DNA of 50,420 bases from Deinococcales bacterium (GTDB lineage Bacteria > Deinococcota > Deinococci > Deinococcales > JAAFIG01), in NCBI GenBank assembly GCA_025359505.1, contig JANYHH010000009.1, positions 1-50,420 of the forward strand. The letters are read 5' to 3'. Below the pieces are notes generated by a model. It saw only the letters and a program-made list of their open reading frames with translations, was not told the origin of the DNA and did not search any database. This document shows, piece after piece, positions 9,286 to 17,664 of the stretch. The translations under genes and the position numbers were made by a program. Numbering within the stretch: position 1 is the first letter of the stretch; each line of letters starts with the position of its first letter.

Positions 9286-9885
9286 TCAGCTCGCACTGGC
9301 TTTCAACGCGCCGCTCGAGTGAGCGTGCAGTAGCTGCTCGAGCGCCCGCCCACGATGCGAGATGCTGTGTTTTTCTTCGGTGCTCAGTTCAGCGAAGGTT
9401 TTGTCGAGGCTGGGGATCAAAAACAGCGCGTCGTACCCGAAACCGCCTGATCCGCGTGGCCCCTCGAGCAACTCGCCTTCGACCTCGCCGCGATAGCTTT
9501 CGACGTGACCATCTGGGAACGCGAGGGTTACGACGCTGACGAACTTGGCTTTGCGCGGCAGCGGCGCGTCGCGCAGCAGATCCAGCAAGTACAAATTGCG
9601 CTCCAAATCCGAGTGCAGCGATCCAAAGCGGGCGCTGTAAATGCCCGGAGCACCGTTCAAGGCTTCAACTTCCAAGCCGGAATCATCGGCAATCGCAGCC
9701 GTGCGCGTCGCGTGGCAGATGCCAGCGGCTTTGATCAGCGAGTTCTCCTCGTAGGTCATGCCGTCTTCCATCGGCATCGTCACCCCAAACGGCGCGACGC
9801 CCAGCAGCTCCCAGCCCAGCGGCTCTAACGCCTGTCTGAACTCGAGCAGTTTGCCGGTGTTGCTGGTAGCGACGATCACACGCAC
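9286..9885 (-). CDS. rdgB: XTP/dITP diphosphatase (RdgB/HAM1 family)
   Basis: The enzyme hydrolyses non-canonical purine triphosphates (dITP, XTP) to monophosphates and cleans the nucleotide pool. The 199-residue protein starts VRVIVATSNTGKLLEF (triphosphate-binding loop), followed by AIADDSGLEVEALNGAPGIYSARF with the metal-binding Asp pair, GFGYDALF and SHRGRAL, all hallmarks of the family. The GTG at 9885 is preferred (GTG at 9879 is possible). No Shine-Dalgarno is visible, and TATCTT lies 10 nt upstream, so a short or absent leader is likely. The frame continues open far upstream across the pgm gene, but that extension is antisense shadow, not protein. Confidence 0.92.
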   Translation of the reverse strand: MRVIVATSNTGKLLEFRQALEPLGWELLGVAPFGVTMPMEDGMTYEENSLIKAAGICHATRTAAIADDSGLEVEALNGAPGIYSARFGSLHSDLERNLYLLDLLRDAPLPRKAKFVSVVTLAFPDGHVESYRGEVEGELLEGPRGSGGFGYDALFLIPSLDKTFAELSTEEKHSISHRGRALEQLLHAHSSGALKASAS

Positions 9886-9963
9886 AGTAGCCGCAAAGAT
9901 ACCACGCGCTGCCCTCGAGTCATCCCGAGGGCGTTGGCGCTCGAGGCTGAAAACGACTGGGTA

Positions 9964-9989
9964 GAAAGAACCGTGGCGGCTTGCCACGG
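9964..9989 (-). terminator. Intrinsic terminator after pgm
   Basis: CCGTGGC and GCCACGG form a perfect 7-bp stem with a 5-nt loop (9971-9989). On the minus strand, the direction of pgm, it is followed by TTCTTTC. It separates pgm from rdgB. Confidence 0.55.
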
Positions 9990-10067
9990 CAAGGCCGACC
10001 GCACCGTGCAAAAGCCGTGACAGGTCGCTCGAGCTTAGCCGATTGTCTTCATCTGCTCGAGCCGCTG

Positions 10068-11702
10068 CTACACCTTTCCAAACGCGCTCGTGACAATCTT
10101 CTGCGCTTCCTCGAGCACCGCGTCGCAATGCGCGTCGCTGACGAAGCTCTCGGCGTAAATTTTGTACAGGTCCTCGGTTCCGCTCGGGCGGGCGGTGAAC
10201 CACGCGTTCTGGGTCATGACTTTCAAACCGCCGATTGGCGCGTCGTTGGCGGGTGCTCGAGTCAGTTTGGCGGTGATCGTCTCCCCTGCCAAGGTGGTGG
10301 CCGTGACCAAATCTGGCGTCATCTGACTGAGAATGCGTTTCTGCGCGGCGGTCGCGGGCGCGTCGATGCGCTTGTAGAAGCTGCGCCCGAACTCCGTCTC
10401 TAATCGCTGGTAATGCACGTCGGGCGTCTGCTTGGTGACAGCCGTGATCTCGGCAGCCAGCAAGCCCATGATGATGCCGTCCTTGTCGGTGCTCCACGCG
10501 CCGCCCGCCAGCCGCAAAAACGACGCGCCAGCGGATTCCTCGCCGCCAAAACTCAGCCGCCCCGTCAGCAAGCCGTCCACGAAATATTTGAAGCCGACTG
10601 GCACTTCCTCCAAGCGCCGCTCGAGCCGCGTCGCTACACGGTCGATCATGGCGCTGCTCACCAAGGTCTTGCCGACGCCCGCTTGCAGGTTCCACAGCGG
10701 GCGGTGCTGAAACAGGTAATCGATGCAGACCGCCAAGAAGTGATTGGGGTTCATCAAGCCCGTCGGCGTGACGATGCCGTGACGGTCGGCGTCGGGATCG
10801 TTGCCGATGGCGACATCGAACTGGCTTTCCAGCTCGATCAGCCCCGCCATCGCGCTTGGTGAGCTGCAATCCATGCGAATCTTGCCGTCTTTATCGACGC
10901 GCATGAACGCGAACGCTGGATCAATGCGGGTGTTGACGATCTGTAAATTCAGCTTCCAATGCCGCGCAATCGCCTGCCAGACGGGGAGGCTCGAGCCGCC
11001 CAAGGGGTCAACGCCGATCCGCACGCTCGAGGCGGCGATGCTGGCCATGTCGATCACGGTATCCAGCGCTTGCACGTAAGGCGTGATGAAATCCCAACCC
11101 TCGGCTACCGCCATCGCCGCTGGAAAGCGCATGCGTTTGATCGCGCTCGAGTCGGTCAGCAGCGCGTTGGCACGGTTTTCAATCCACTTGGTGACATCGG
11201 TGTCGGCTGGCCCGCCGTTTGGCGGGTTGTACTTGAAACCACCGTCGCTCGGCGGGTTGTGCGACGGCGTGATGACGATGCCGTCCGCTCGAGCGACGCC
11301 TTGGATGCGGTTGTGCTCCAAGATGGCAAAGCTGATGAGCGGCGTCGGCGTGTAACCTCGTCCCGCGTCGAAGCGCACCTGCACGCCGTTGGCGACCAAA
11401 ACCTCCACGGCGGTCATGAAGGCGGGTTCCGACAGCGCGTGCGTGTCCATGCCGATATAGAGCGGCCCTGACGTGCCGACGCTGGCGCGGTACTCGGCTG
11501 TGGCCTGCGAGATCGCGGCGATGTGCGCGTCGTTGAACGATTCGCTGCTGGACGACCCGCGATGCCCGCTCGTGCCGAACGCCACGAGCTGCGCTGGGTT
11601 ACTGACATCCGGCTGGAGCGCGTAGTAATCCGCAATCAAGCGCGGAATGTTTTCCAGTAACTCAAACGGGGCGGGTTTTCCAGCCAGTGGACTGAGGGCC
11701 AT
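10068..11702 (-). CDS. pgm: Phosphoglucomutase (alpha-D-glucose phosphate-specific)
   Basis: This interconverts glucose-1-phosphate and glucose-6-phosphate and so links glycogen/nucleotide-sugar synthesis to glycolysis. The 544-residue product aligns with E. coli Pgm from its start (AGKPAPFE... versus AGQPAQQ...). It has [16 protein letters not shown] near residue 50, the catalytic phosphoserine region [20 protein letters not shown], the Mg-binding DPDADRHG, and [11 protein letters not shown]. The ATG at 11702 is chosen by that alignment and because TACAAT (11710-11715) lies 7 nt upstream with no Shine-Dalgarno, a leaderless layout. An in-frame upstream extension of 33 codons is rejected. A hairpin terminator follows at 9964-9989. 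Confidence 0.95.
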   Translation of the reverse strand: MALSPLAGKPAPFELLENIPRLIADYYALQPDVSNPAQLVAFGTSGHRGSSSSESFNDAHIAAISQATAEYRASVGTSGPLYIGMDTHALSEPAFMTAVEVLVANGVQVRFDAGRGYTPTPLISFAILEHNRIQGVARADGIVITPSHNPPSDGGFKYNPPNGGPADTDVTKWIENRANALLTDSSAIKRMRFPAAMAVAEGWDFITPYVQALDTVIDMASIAASSVRIGVDPLGGSSLPVWQAIARHWKLNLQIVNTRIDPAFAFMRVDKDGKIRMDCSSPSAMAGLIELESQFDVAIGNDPDADRHGIVTPTGLMNPNHFLAVCIDYLFQHRPLWNLQAGVGKTLVSSAMIDRVATRLERRLEEVPVGFKYFVDGLLTGRLSFGGEESAGASFLRLAGGAWSTDKDGIIMGLLAAEITAVTKQTPDVHYQRLETEFGRSFYKRIDAPATAAQKRILSQMTPDLVTATTLAGETITAKLTRAPANDAPIGGLKVMTQNAWFTARPSGTEDLYKIYAESFVSDAHCDAVLEEAQKIVTSAFGKV

Positions 11703-11709
11703 GCGCTGC

Positions 11710-11715
11710 ATTGTA
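11710..11715 (-). promoter_or_regulatory. -10 box TACAAT of pgm
   Basis: TACAAT on the minus strand lies 7 nt before the pgm start codon. No Shine-Dalgarno is present. Confidence 0.55.
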
Positions 11716-12049
11716 GCGGCTCGAGAGCGCAGTGTGGCGGTGACTCGAGGGTCTAGCCAAGGCAACCGCAAAATCAAGTTGACACGCTGAGTCATGCTCA
11801 ACGTAGAAGCGCCGGTCTATTCCAGCACTTCAGTAACGGATCGGTCTGTGAGAGCAGGAGTGCCAACGAGGCAATTTAGAGCGGTATTGAATGAAAACTA
11901 CTTACTGCGGTTGCACAAGTCCTGATTTTGCGGTTGCCTTGCTTCCAAGCACATGTTTCTTCATACCGATTCCATCACCCACTCCTATGCTCTTTTGGTC
12001 GGTGACACCAGCTTTTCTCTTTAAAGTTTCCATATTCGGAGGAATACTT

Positions 12050-12271
12050 ATGGCTCAACACGTAGGAGCGGATCACCACAAACAAGCAGCCGAGCACCAC
12101 CGCCAAGCGGCTGAACACCACAAACACGCTGCCACTCACCACGAAGCCGGGGATCACGCGACTGCCGCCCATCACGATGTGATGGCTCACGCCCACACCT
12201 TGCATGCGGCCCACCACGCGGGCGAAGCAATAAAGCACCACGCGACCGAACACGCCGCTGCTCACAAGTAA
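12050..12271 (+). CDS. Small histidine-rich protein
   Basis: This 73-residue product contains 22 histidines, mostly in HH pairs spaced about seven residues apart (HHKQAAEHHRQAAEHHKHAA), ending HHATEHAAAHK. The heptad-like spacing predicts an amphipathic helix with a His-lined face. Similar short proteins occur widely in bacteria without an assigned role; metal binding (Ni, Zn, Cu), buffering or stress protection are plausible but unproven. It has no signal peptide. The ATG at 12050 is fixed by GGAGGA 6 nt upstream; the frame is open further upstream (from 11891), but that part has a different composition and is not counted. A strong hairpin terminator follows, so it is transcribed alone. Confidence 0.85.
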   Translation: MAQHVGADHHKQAAEHHRQAAEHHKHAATHHEAGDHATAAHHDVMAHAHTLHAAHHAGEAIKHHATEHAAAHK

Positions 12272-12290
12272 ACGCTGATCCCGCACCGAC

Positions 12291-12327
12291 CGCGAAACCG
12301 ACCGCTGCCATAGGGTCGGTTTTCGCG
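12291..12327 (+). terminator. Hairpin terminator after the His-rich gene
   Basis: CGCGAAACCGACC (12291-12303) pairs with GGTCGGTTTTCGCG (12314-12327) with a single bulged base and a 10-nt loop. It begins 20 nt after the stop codon. Confidence 0.65.
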
Positions 12328-12333
12328 TCTCGA

Positions 12334-12363
12334 GTTTACGAAGCTCAGCAGGTTTACGAAGCT
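12334..12363 (+). repeat. Direct repeat GTTTACGAAGCT x2, 18-nt period
   Basis: The 12-mer GTTTACGAAGCT occurs at 12334-12345 and 12352-12363, six bases apart, upstream of the membrane-protein gene at 12512. It could be a pair of operator half-sites, since 18 nt is nearly two helical turns. Function unproven. Confidence 0.45.
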
Positions 12364-12511
12364 AGGAGGGACAGCAAATTCACGCGGCGCACGGTGAGCA
12401 GTCTACTCAGTGTCAGCTCAGAGCCGCATCAGTTAGCGACGGCATCCTACCGACGTAACGGGGCGGGCCAAGCTGCTCGAGATAACCCCCGAAGACACGA
12501 GGAGAGCTACG

Positions 12512-13570
12512 ATGACCAACAATATGAACACTGGGCGCGACCTATCGCTCGAGGGACGCACGCTGAACGGTGTAGCCTTCACCGATTCACTGCACCGCTT
12601 GCATTGGGGTGGCATTCTGGCGGGGACGCTGACGGGCTTGGTGACGTACATCGCGCTGGGCGCGTTGGGCGTGGCCATCGGATTCGGCGCGGCCGCCAAC
12701 CTGTCTGATATTCGCGGTTTGCAGGGCATCGGCATCACAGCCGGAATCTGGCTGGTGCTGTCACTGGCAGGTGCATCGTTTCTGGCTGGTCTGGTCGCAG
12801 CGCGGGCCAGCACCGATCTCAACATGGCGCGTGGGCGCTTCAACGGCGTGATGACCGGCATCGCCATGTGCGCGGTGCTGACACTGGCGACCTTCAGCGG
12901 CCTGAGCAGCCTCGCCACGAACGTCGGTAACGCCGCCAGCAGCGCTGTCGGAACGGCCGTCACCGCAACCGCTGGCGGACTGGCCGCGACGGGCGCAGCC
13001 ACCAACAATGCCGGTGGTCTCGAGGGTTTAGCCAACCGCGTTGGATTGGGAGACGAGTTGCAAGCGCTGCAAAACGGTTTGAACCGCAACGAGATTTCGC
13101 AGATCATCGCCGATGCCTCGCCAGAACTGAACCAGACGCAAGTGAGCGCGGCCGCTGCGACGATCGAGAGCATCATCAACAACGCCTCGCGCAACATCGG
13201 CGGCAACCTGAGCGATGTCTCCAACATCGGCGGCATCGTCACCAAGCAAGCTGACGCGATCGGCGCAGCGCTGCAAGGCGATCAATTCTCGAGCCGCTTG
13301 CAACGCCGTGGTTTAAGCAAAGCCCAAGCCGATGAGGTCGTGACCGTCGTGTCCAAGCGCGTGACCGAACTTCGTCAGCAGGCGCAGCAGACCGCGACCG
13401 CGATTGCCGACACGGCCGCAACCGCTGCAAAGCAAACCGCCGCCGCTGCCGCCAGCGCGATTTGGTTGTGGCTCGCCGCGGTCGGTGTGACGCTGATCGC
13501 CGCGACCGCTGGTGGTGGCTTCGGCGCGACCGATAAGAGCATGGTCAAGGCTGTCGTTCACAACAGTTAA
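12512..13570 (+). CDS. Alanine-rich integral membrane protein of unknown function
   Basis: The 352-residue product has three hydrophobic helices at about residues 32-62, 73-95 and 110-130, then a long soluble Ala/Asn/Gln-rich middle (about 135-320) with coiled-coil character (VVSKRVTELRQQAQQ...), and a fourth helix near 322-345 (IWLWLAAVGVTLIAATAGGGFG). The N-terminal half resembles generic TIGR04086/YqhR-type membrane proteins, but I cannot name a family with certainty. The start has GGAGAG 7 nt upstream. It is flanked by terminators and so stands alone. CTCGAG occurs only three times in it. A role in envelope stress is a guess from its type only. Confidence 0.8.
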   Translation: MTNNMNTGRDLSLEGRTLNGVAFTDSLHRLHWGGILAGTLTGLVTYIALGALGVAIGFGAAANLSDIRGLQGIGITAGIWLVLSLAGASFLAGLVAARASTDLNMARGRFNGVMTGIAMCAVLTLATFSGLSSLATNVGNAASSAVGTAVTATAGGLAATGAATNNAGGLEGLANRVGLGDELQALQNGLNRNEISQIIADASPELNQTQVSAAAATIESIINNASRNIGGNLSDVSNIGGIVTKQADAIGAALQGDQFSSRLQRRGLSKAQADEVVTVVSKRVTELRQQAQQTATAIADTAATAAKQTAAAAASAIWLWLAAVGVTLIAATAGGGFGATDKSMVKAVVHNS

Positions 13571-13592
13571 GCTATTTTCGACCTCAAGCAGC

Positions 13593-13616
13593 AGAGCGGC
13601 CCATCTGGGCCGCTCT
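13593..13616 (+). terminator. Terminator hairpin after the membrane-protein gene
   Basis: AGAGCGGCCCA and TGGGCCGCTCT are perfect reverse complements (11 bp) separated by 2 nt, starting 22 nt after the stop codon at 13570. The T-tail is weak (TCATT). Confidence 0.65.
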
Positions 13617-13718
13617 TCATTGGTTGGCAGGCTCGAGCCGGGAGGGGGGTGACTCGAGCCTGCGTGGGAGCAGTACAACCCTGCGATCTGAAATTCAAAT
13701 GAAACACCGCCATCACGC

Positions 13719-13724
13719 TAGACT
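13719..13724 (+). promoter_or_regulatory. -10 box TAGACT of the MoxR-like gene
   Basis: TAGACT ends 5 nt before the ATG at 13730. The same GCTAGACTGCGCC string precedes rapZ on the other strand (24508). Confidence 0.55.
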
Positions 13725-13729
13725 GCGCC

Positions 13730-14614
13730 ATGCGCCCACAATCCATAGAAGCCACGCTCACCGCGCTCGAGGCTCACGGGTACGTCGCTGAACAAAGCCT
13801 CGCCACGGCCGTTTTTTTGGCGTTGAAACTCGAGCGGCCGCTGTTTTTGGAGGGCGAGCCGGGCGTTGGCAAAACCGAGATCGTCAAGGTGCTGTCAAAA
13901 ATGCTGGGGACGCGATTGATTCGCCTGCAATGCTACGAGGGCTTAGATGTCAGCAGCGCTGTGTACGAGTGGGATTACGCCCGCCAGATGCTCGAGATCA
14001 GGTTACTCGAAGCCAGCGGTGAGCGCAGCGCAACCACCGTGCGCCGCGAGGTTTTCGGGGCGGATTTTCTGGTCAAACGCCCACTGCTCCAAGCGCTCGA
14101 GGGCGACACCGCGCCGGTGCTGCTGATCGACGAGCTGGATCGCGCCGACGAGGAATTCGAGGCATACCTGCTCGAGTTCCTGTCCGAGTGGCAAATCACC
14201 GTGCCGGAGATCGGCACAATTAGCGCAGCGCAACCGCCGGTCGTCGTCATCACCAGCAACCGCACCCGCGAGATTCACGACGCACTGAAACGCCGCTGCC
14301 TGTACCACTGGATCGATTACCCGGATTATCAAAAGGAATTGCGGATCGTCCAGCAAAAAGTCCCCGATGTCCCCGCAAAATTAGCGCAGCAAATCGTCAG
14401 CTTCGTGCAGCGCCTGCGCGACATGGAACTCTACAAAGCCCCCGGCATCGCCGAGACGCTCGATTGGGCCGCGTCGCTGATGGCTTTGGAAGTCACGAGT
14501 TTAGAACCAGCCGCGCTCGAGGATACGTATGGGACGCTCTTAAAATATCAGGACGACATCGTGCGGGCGCGGGCTGCGGCACGAGATTTACTGGCGCAAA
14601 TGCAACCCGTGTGA
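13730..14614 (+). CDS. MoxR/CoxD-family AAA+ ATPase
   Basis: This 294-residue ATPase has Walker A GEPGVGKTE (42-50), Walker B VLLIDELDRAD, sensor 1 ITSNRTRE and an Arg-rich LKRRCLYHW sensor 2 region. It lacks extra domains. MoxR ATPases act as chaperones that assemble or activate metal cofactors or complexes together with VWA proteins. The gene 200 bp downstream encodes such a VWA partner, as in coxD-coxE pairs, but no carbon-monoxide dehydrogenase genes are present here, so the client is unknown. It starts 5 nt after TAGACT without a Shine-Dalgarno. Confidence 0.9.
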   Translation: MRPQSIEATLTALEAHGYVAEQSLATAVFLALKLERPLFLEGEPGVGKTEIVKVLSKMLGTRLIRLQCYEGLDVSSAVYEWDYARQMLEIRLLEASGERSATTVRREVFGADFLVKRPLLQALEGDTAPVLLIDELDRADEEFEAYLLEFLSEWQITVPEIGTISAAQPPVVVITSNRTREIHDALKRRCLYHWIDYPDYQKELRIVQQKVPDVPAKLAQQIVSFVQRLRDMELYKAPGIAETLDWAASLMALEVTSLEPAALEDTYGTLLKYQDDIVRARAAARDLLAQMQPV

Positions 14615-14804
14615 GGCTCGAGGTTTTCCGAACAGCATTTGGGCATGGCTAGAGCGAGAAAATTCGTTGGGTGCATGCCTCGACCCTACCGCAATCGCGC
14701 ACCCCCACGCCAAAAACGTGATGGGTCTCGAGCTTCTTAAAAGTTGAGTTCGGGACGCGATCAATCCGAGCCTCGAGCATCTGCGTTTCTCGTCTACCAG
14801 CGCG

Positions 14805-14810
14805 TAGAAT
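14805..14810 (+). promoter_or_regulatory. -10 box TAGAAT of the VWA gene
   Basis: TAGAAT ends 5 nt before the chosen ATG at 14816, so the VWA gene probably has its own leaderless promoter as well as being downstream of the MoxR gene. Confidence 0.55.
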
Positions 14811-14815
14811 CTCGC

Positions 14816-16045
14816 ATGGATTGGTCGGAACGCTTAACCCGCTCGAGCCAGCACTTGCTGGGTCACGCGGTGCATTTCACTCGAGCGCTGCGCGAGGCGG
14901 GCGTGACCGTCTCGCCCGCGCAGACGGCCGTGTTTGCCGAGAGTCTGAGCGCCGTCAATCTGCTCGAGCCGCGTGAGTTTTGCGATGCGGCGCGGCTGAC
15001 GCTGATTTCTAAGCGCGAGGACTTGGCGCGGTTTGAAGCAGCGTTCACCAAATTCTGGCGTGATCTGGGCTTGGGCGGCGTGCCGGACGAGTTGCTGGGT
15101 AATCTGCGCCTGCCACCGCCGAAGAAACCGAGTCAGCGCCCCGGCGAGGTGCGCGACACGGGCGCACCGAAAAATAGAGACCCGAACGCGAGTCCGCAAA
15201 CCGTCGTGGATCGGGCGCTGACCTTTTCCGTGGACGAGGTGCTGAAAACCAAGCGCTTCGACCGCATGGACGCGGGCGAACTCGAGCAGGCCAAGCGGGC
15301 GATTGAGCGCTTCGAGTGGCGCATTCGTCCCCGGCGCACGCGGCGGCTCGAGGCGGCTGGTCGGCGCGGTGAGCGTCTTGACATGCGCGGTACGGTCAGG
15401 GCAGCGCTGCGTTTGCAGGGCGAGTTCGTGCGTTTGAAGCGCAAATCTTTTGCGAGCAAACCACGAGATATTGTCGTGCTGTGCGATGTCTCGGGCAGCA
15501 TGGAGCGCTTTGCGCGGTTGCTGCTGCACTTCGTCCACGCGCTGACGCAAGGCAGAGTCAAGCACCGCGTCGAGAGCTTTGCCTTTGGCACGCGCTTGAC
15601 GCGGATCACCAAAGCCTTGGAGCGCCGCAGCGTGGACGACGCCTTGCGCGAGGTCGGGGCAACCGTCAACGACTGGTCGGGTGGCACGCGGATTGGTGGC
15701 AGCCTGAACGGTTTCAATCGCGGCGCAGCCAAGCGCGTCTTGGGGCGCGGCGCGGTCGTGCTGCTGATCTCGGACGGTTGGGATCAGGGCGAACCAAATG
15801 TGCTAGCCCGCGCCGTGGAGCGCTTGCAGAAAACCTCGCACCGCCTGATCTGGCTCAACCCGCTGATCGGCACGGCGGGCTTTCAAGCGCAGACTCGAGG
15901 CTTGCTGGCGGCGCTGCCGTTCGTGGATGATTTTCTGCCGATTGACAACCTGAAAAGCCTCGGCGAGTTGGCGCAGCATTTATCGAACTTAGACTCGAGG
16001 CGCGGGGCGCGGCAGTCTGGCGCTGGTCGCATCAAAACCACGTGA
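14816..16045 (+). CDS. VWA-domain protein, CoxE-like partner of MoxR ATPase
   Basis: The product has 409 residues. The N-terminal half is helical and charged, with FSVDEVLKTKRFDRMDAGELEQA typical of CoxE-like proteins. The C-terminal von Willebrand A domain contains the MIDAS motif DVSGS (about 224-228), the Thr site in DWSGGTRIGGSL and LISDGWDQGE. Such proteins work with MoxR ATPases in maturing metalloenzymes or complexes. The ATG at 14816 is used because TAGAAT precedes it and the residues upstream are not family-like. It converges on ygfZ with 9 bp between stops. The 200 bp before it hold only this promoter. Confidence 0.88.
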   Translation: MDWSERLTRSSQHLLGHAVHFTRALREAGVTVSPAQTAVFAESLSAVNLLEPREFCDAARLTLISKREDLARFEAAFTKFWRDLGLGGVPDELLGNLRLPPPKKPSQRPGEVRDTGAPKNRDPNASPQTVVDRALTFSVDEVLKTKRFDRMDAGELEQAKRAIERFEWRIRPRRTRRLEAAGRRGERLDMRGTVRAALRLQGEFVRLKRKSFASKPRDIVVLCDVSGSMERFARLLLHFVHALTQGRVKHRVESFAFGTRLTRITKALERRSVDDALREVGATVNDWSGGTRIGGSLNGFNRGAAKRVLGRGAVVLLISDGWDQGEPNVLARAVERLQKTSHRLIWLNPLIGTAGFQAQTRGLLAALPFVDDFLPIDNLKSLGELAQHLSNLDSRRGARQSGAGRIKTT

Positions 16046-16054
16046 GACTCAATG

Positions 16055-16987
16055 TCAATCAACCGTAGGGGCGTTTCGCCCTGCGAACATGGGTTCGACG
16101 CAAGCCTCGCCTTTTGGCATTGTCTCGAGCACCCGTAAACGCGCCCCGTCTACCTCGAGCACTGCGTCAAGCTCGTTGAGGTCGCGGCGCAGCACGGCTA
16201 GGCCGATGACCCCATCGCTATCTTGCAAATTCGCGCCGAGTTGCCCGACGTTCTTACCGCTTTGCGTGACCGCACCGCCGACAGGCGCGAGCGCCGACAA
16301 CATCACGCGTTGGAGCGCGTAGCGCGTGTTGCCTCGAGCCTCGAGCCGCGCCATGATCTCCTGCCCGATGTAGCAACCCTTCTTGTAACTGACCGCGCCT
16401 TCCAAACCACACTCTTGCGGCAAACGCTCCAAGAACCCATCCAGATAGGCGTCCGGCAGTGCTGCCCGCAGGCGTGCCAGCTCGAGGTCGATGGGGCTGA
16501 GCAGCGCCCCGCGAGCTTTGAAATGCTCCTCGAGCGCGGGCGCGTGGTCGCGCAGCACGTGGATGTCCGCACCACCCGCGAATCCTCGAGCCACACTTGC
16601 GATCAGCAATGTGCCAAAGTCACTGGGCAGCAGTTGCACAGCATCCGTAAACCCAAGGCCGGCGGCGATGTCATGAGACACGTGATAGACGCTGATCTTG
16701 TCGGTGATGTCGCTGAGCTTTACATCATCGAAGACCACGTAGCGTTGCAGCCGCTCGAGCAGCGCTGCGCCCAGACCCGCGTGGGCGTGAATGTAGAGGT
16801 CAGCCTCGCGGCGGTAGATGCGAATGTCGTACTCCACCTGCCCTTTGGCGTTGAGGATCGCGCTGCGGCACATGCCCGGCGTTGGCAGTCCGCGCACGTC
16901 GTTGCTGACCTGCCCATGCACGAACGGCACGCGGTCAGATCCCGTGACGCGCAATGCCGAGCTGGAAATAAAAGCGTAAAAAGCCAT
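16055..16987 (-). CDS. ygfZ: Folate-binding YgfZ/GcvT-like protein (Fe-S cluster maintenance)
   Basis: YgfZ proteins bind tetrahydrofolate and support the synthesis or repair of some iron-sulfur enzymes such as MiaB. The 310-residue protein carries the family signature KGCYIGQE (203-210) with its essential Cys, preceded by an aminomethyltransferase-like fold (VHGQVSNDVRGL, LNAKGQVEYDIRI). The ATG at 16987 lies 6 nt after TACACT and has no Shine-Dalgarno. Its last codons (GRNAPTVD) are encoded by a REP-like palindrome (16065-16084), so the C-terminus may have been altered by insertion of that repeat. Confidence 0.9.
   Translation of the reverse strand: MAFYAFISSSALRVTGSDRVPFVHGQVSNDVRGLPTPGMCRSAILNAKGQVEYDIRIYRREADLYIHAHAGLGAALLERLQRYVVFDDVKLSDITDKISVYHVSHDIAAGLGFTDAVQLLPSDFGTLLIASVARGFAGGADIHVLRDHAPALEEHFKARGALLSPIDLELARLRAALPDAYLDGFLERLPQECGLEGAVSYKKGCYIGQEIMARLEARGNTRYALQRVMLSALAPVGGAVTQSGKNVGQLGANLQDSDGVIGLAVLRRDLNELDAVLEVDGARLRVLETMPKGEACVEPMFAGRNAPTVD
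16065..16084 (+). repeat. REP-like palindrome inside the ygfZ 3' end
   Basis: GTAGGGGCG-TTT-CGCCCTGC forms a short hairpin. Related elements lie at 17773-17800 and 17840-17866. It encodes the last residues of YgfZ on the minus strand. Confidence 0.5.
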
Positions 16988-16993
16988 GCTTGG

Positions 16994-16999
16994 AGTGTA
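16994..16999 (-). promoter_or_regulatory. -10 box TACACT of ygfZ
   Basis: TACACT on the minus strand ends 6 nt before the ygfZ ATG. Confidence 0.5.
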
Positions 17000-17043
17000 C
17001 GTCCAAGCGGTGAAGACAGTGGTCTCGAGCGCGACTCGAGCGG

Positions 17044-17433
17044 CTATTCGCGCTTGGCTTGCGACCCGAAGACGTACCCGAGGGTCAGGGTCAGAATCGG
17101 CAGCAAGGCTTTGAGGATAATCGTGTCAAAGCGCCCCTGCGCGGCGGATTCGTGAATCTGCACCAGTTCGCGGTACGTGTCCAAAGCCCGCTTGGTCGCC
17201 GCCTCGTCCAGCCCCACGAGTTGCGGTGGCTGCGGCGCTTGCAGCAACCAGCCGACGATCAATGGGATGGAGATGACAGCGATCAGCACGCCGATCCCCA
17301 GCGCCGACCAGAGCGCAGCGCGTTGGAGCGGCTCGAGGGTGCGTACCGTGTCGGCGCTGATGTCGCGGTCAACACCGAGGGTTTGCGTCGCCACGTGAGT
17401 CGACGCAGGCTCAGCGCTGACGGGTTCGCTCAA
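17044..17433 (-). CDS. Small two-helix membrane protein paired with an RHH regulator
   Basis: The 129-residue protein has a polar N-terminus, a transmembrane helix at about 41-64 (LWSALGIGVLIAVISIPLIVGWLL), a soluble loop with an alpha-helical stretch (DEAATKRALDTYRELVQIHES), and a second helix at about 105-123 before SQAKRE. No family recognised. The likely TTG start at 17433 overlaps the TGA of the ribbon-helix-helix gene, so translation is probably coupled. The pairing resembles toxin-antitoxin layouts, but a membrane protein of this size and charge could equally be a sensor or transporter accessory. Confidence 0.75.
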   Translation of the reverse strand: MSEPVSAEPASTHVATQTLGVDRDISADTVRTLEPLQRAALWSALGIGVLIAVISIPLIVGWLLQAPQPPQLVGLDEAATKRALDTYRELVQIHESAAQGRFDTIILKALLPILTLTLGYVFGSQAKRE

Positions 17434-17645
17434 GGGATGACCATGCGCGTTTGGCGCGTTGGGTTCTCGGCGTCCTGAAACGCGACCACGATATCGCCGT
17501 CCTTGGTGCGAGCCTCGCGGTCTAAGGTCGAGTACGCCGCCAATGCACGCCGAACGATTTCGACTTTGGTCACGCCGAGCTGCCGCGCAATCGCTTCGAC
17601 GCGCTCGTCGGTCTTGCCACTGAGTTCTACGGACATTCTGGGCAT
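17430..17645 (-). CDS. Ribbon-helix-helix DNA-binding protein
   Basis: The 71-residue product begins MPRMSVELSGKTDERVEAIARQLGVTKVEIVRRALAAYSTL, a clear MetJ/Arc/CopG-type fold: a short beta strand, then two helices. Such proteins dimerise and bind short repeated operator sites. GGAGGAG lies 5 nt before the ATG at 17645. Just upstream are a TATAAA -10 box and three copies of GCGTA in direct and inverted order (17665-17704), which are good candidates for its own operator. It overlaps the membrane-protein gene by 4 bases and is probably the first gene of a two-gene unit that is autoregulated. Confidence 0.88.
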   Translation of the reverse strand: MPRMSVELSGKTDERVEAIARQLGVTKVEIVRRALAAYSTLDREARTKDGDIVVAFQDAENPTRQTRMVIP

Positions 17646-17664
17646 GGGGACTCCTCCGTGTTGC

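Noticed and set aside
9886-10869. The rdgB frame stays open far upstream of its start, giving an apparent 527-residue protein
   Set aside because: The extra part is antisense to pgm, has Arg/Gly-rich shadow composition and the family start is at the GTG.
11776-11781. TTGACA on the plus strand near the pgm start
   Set aside because: No convincing -10 box lies 16-18 nt downstream, so it is not called a promoter of the His-rich gene.
12433-13245. 270-codon minus-strand open frame opposite the membrane-protein gene
   Set aside because: It is a mirror of the Ala-rich coding strand; no start context or family resemblance.
14834-15565. 243-codon minus-strand open frame opposite the VWA gene
   Set aside because: Antisense shadow of a GC-rich gene; the plus strand has conserved MIDAS motifs.
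17044-17645. Calling the RHH/membrane pair a toxin-antitoxin system outright
   Set aside because: The second protein has no known toxin fold or motif; only the layout suggests it.
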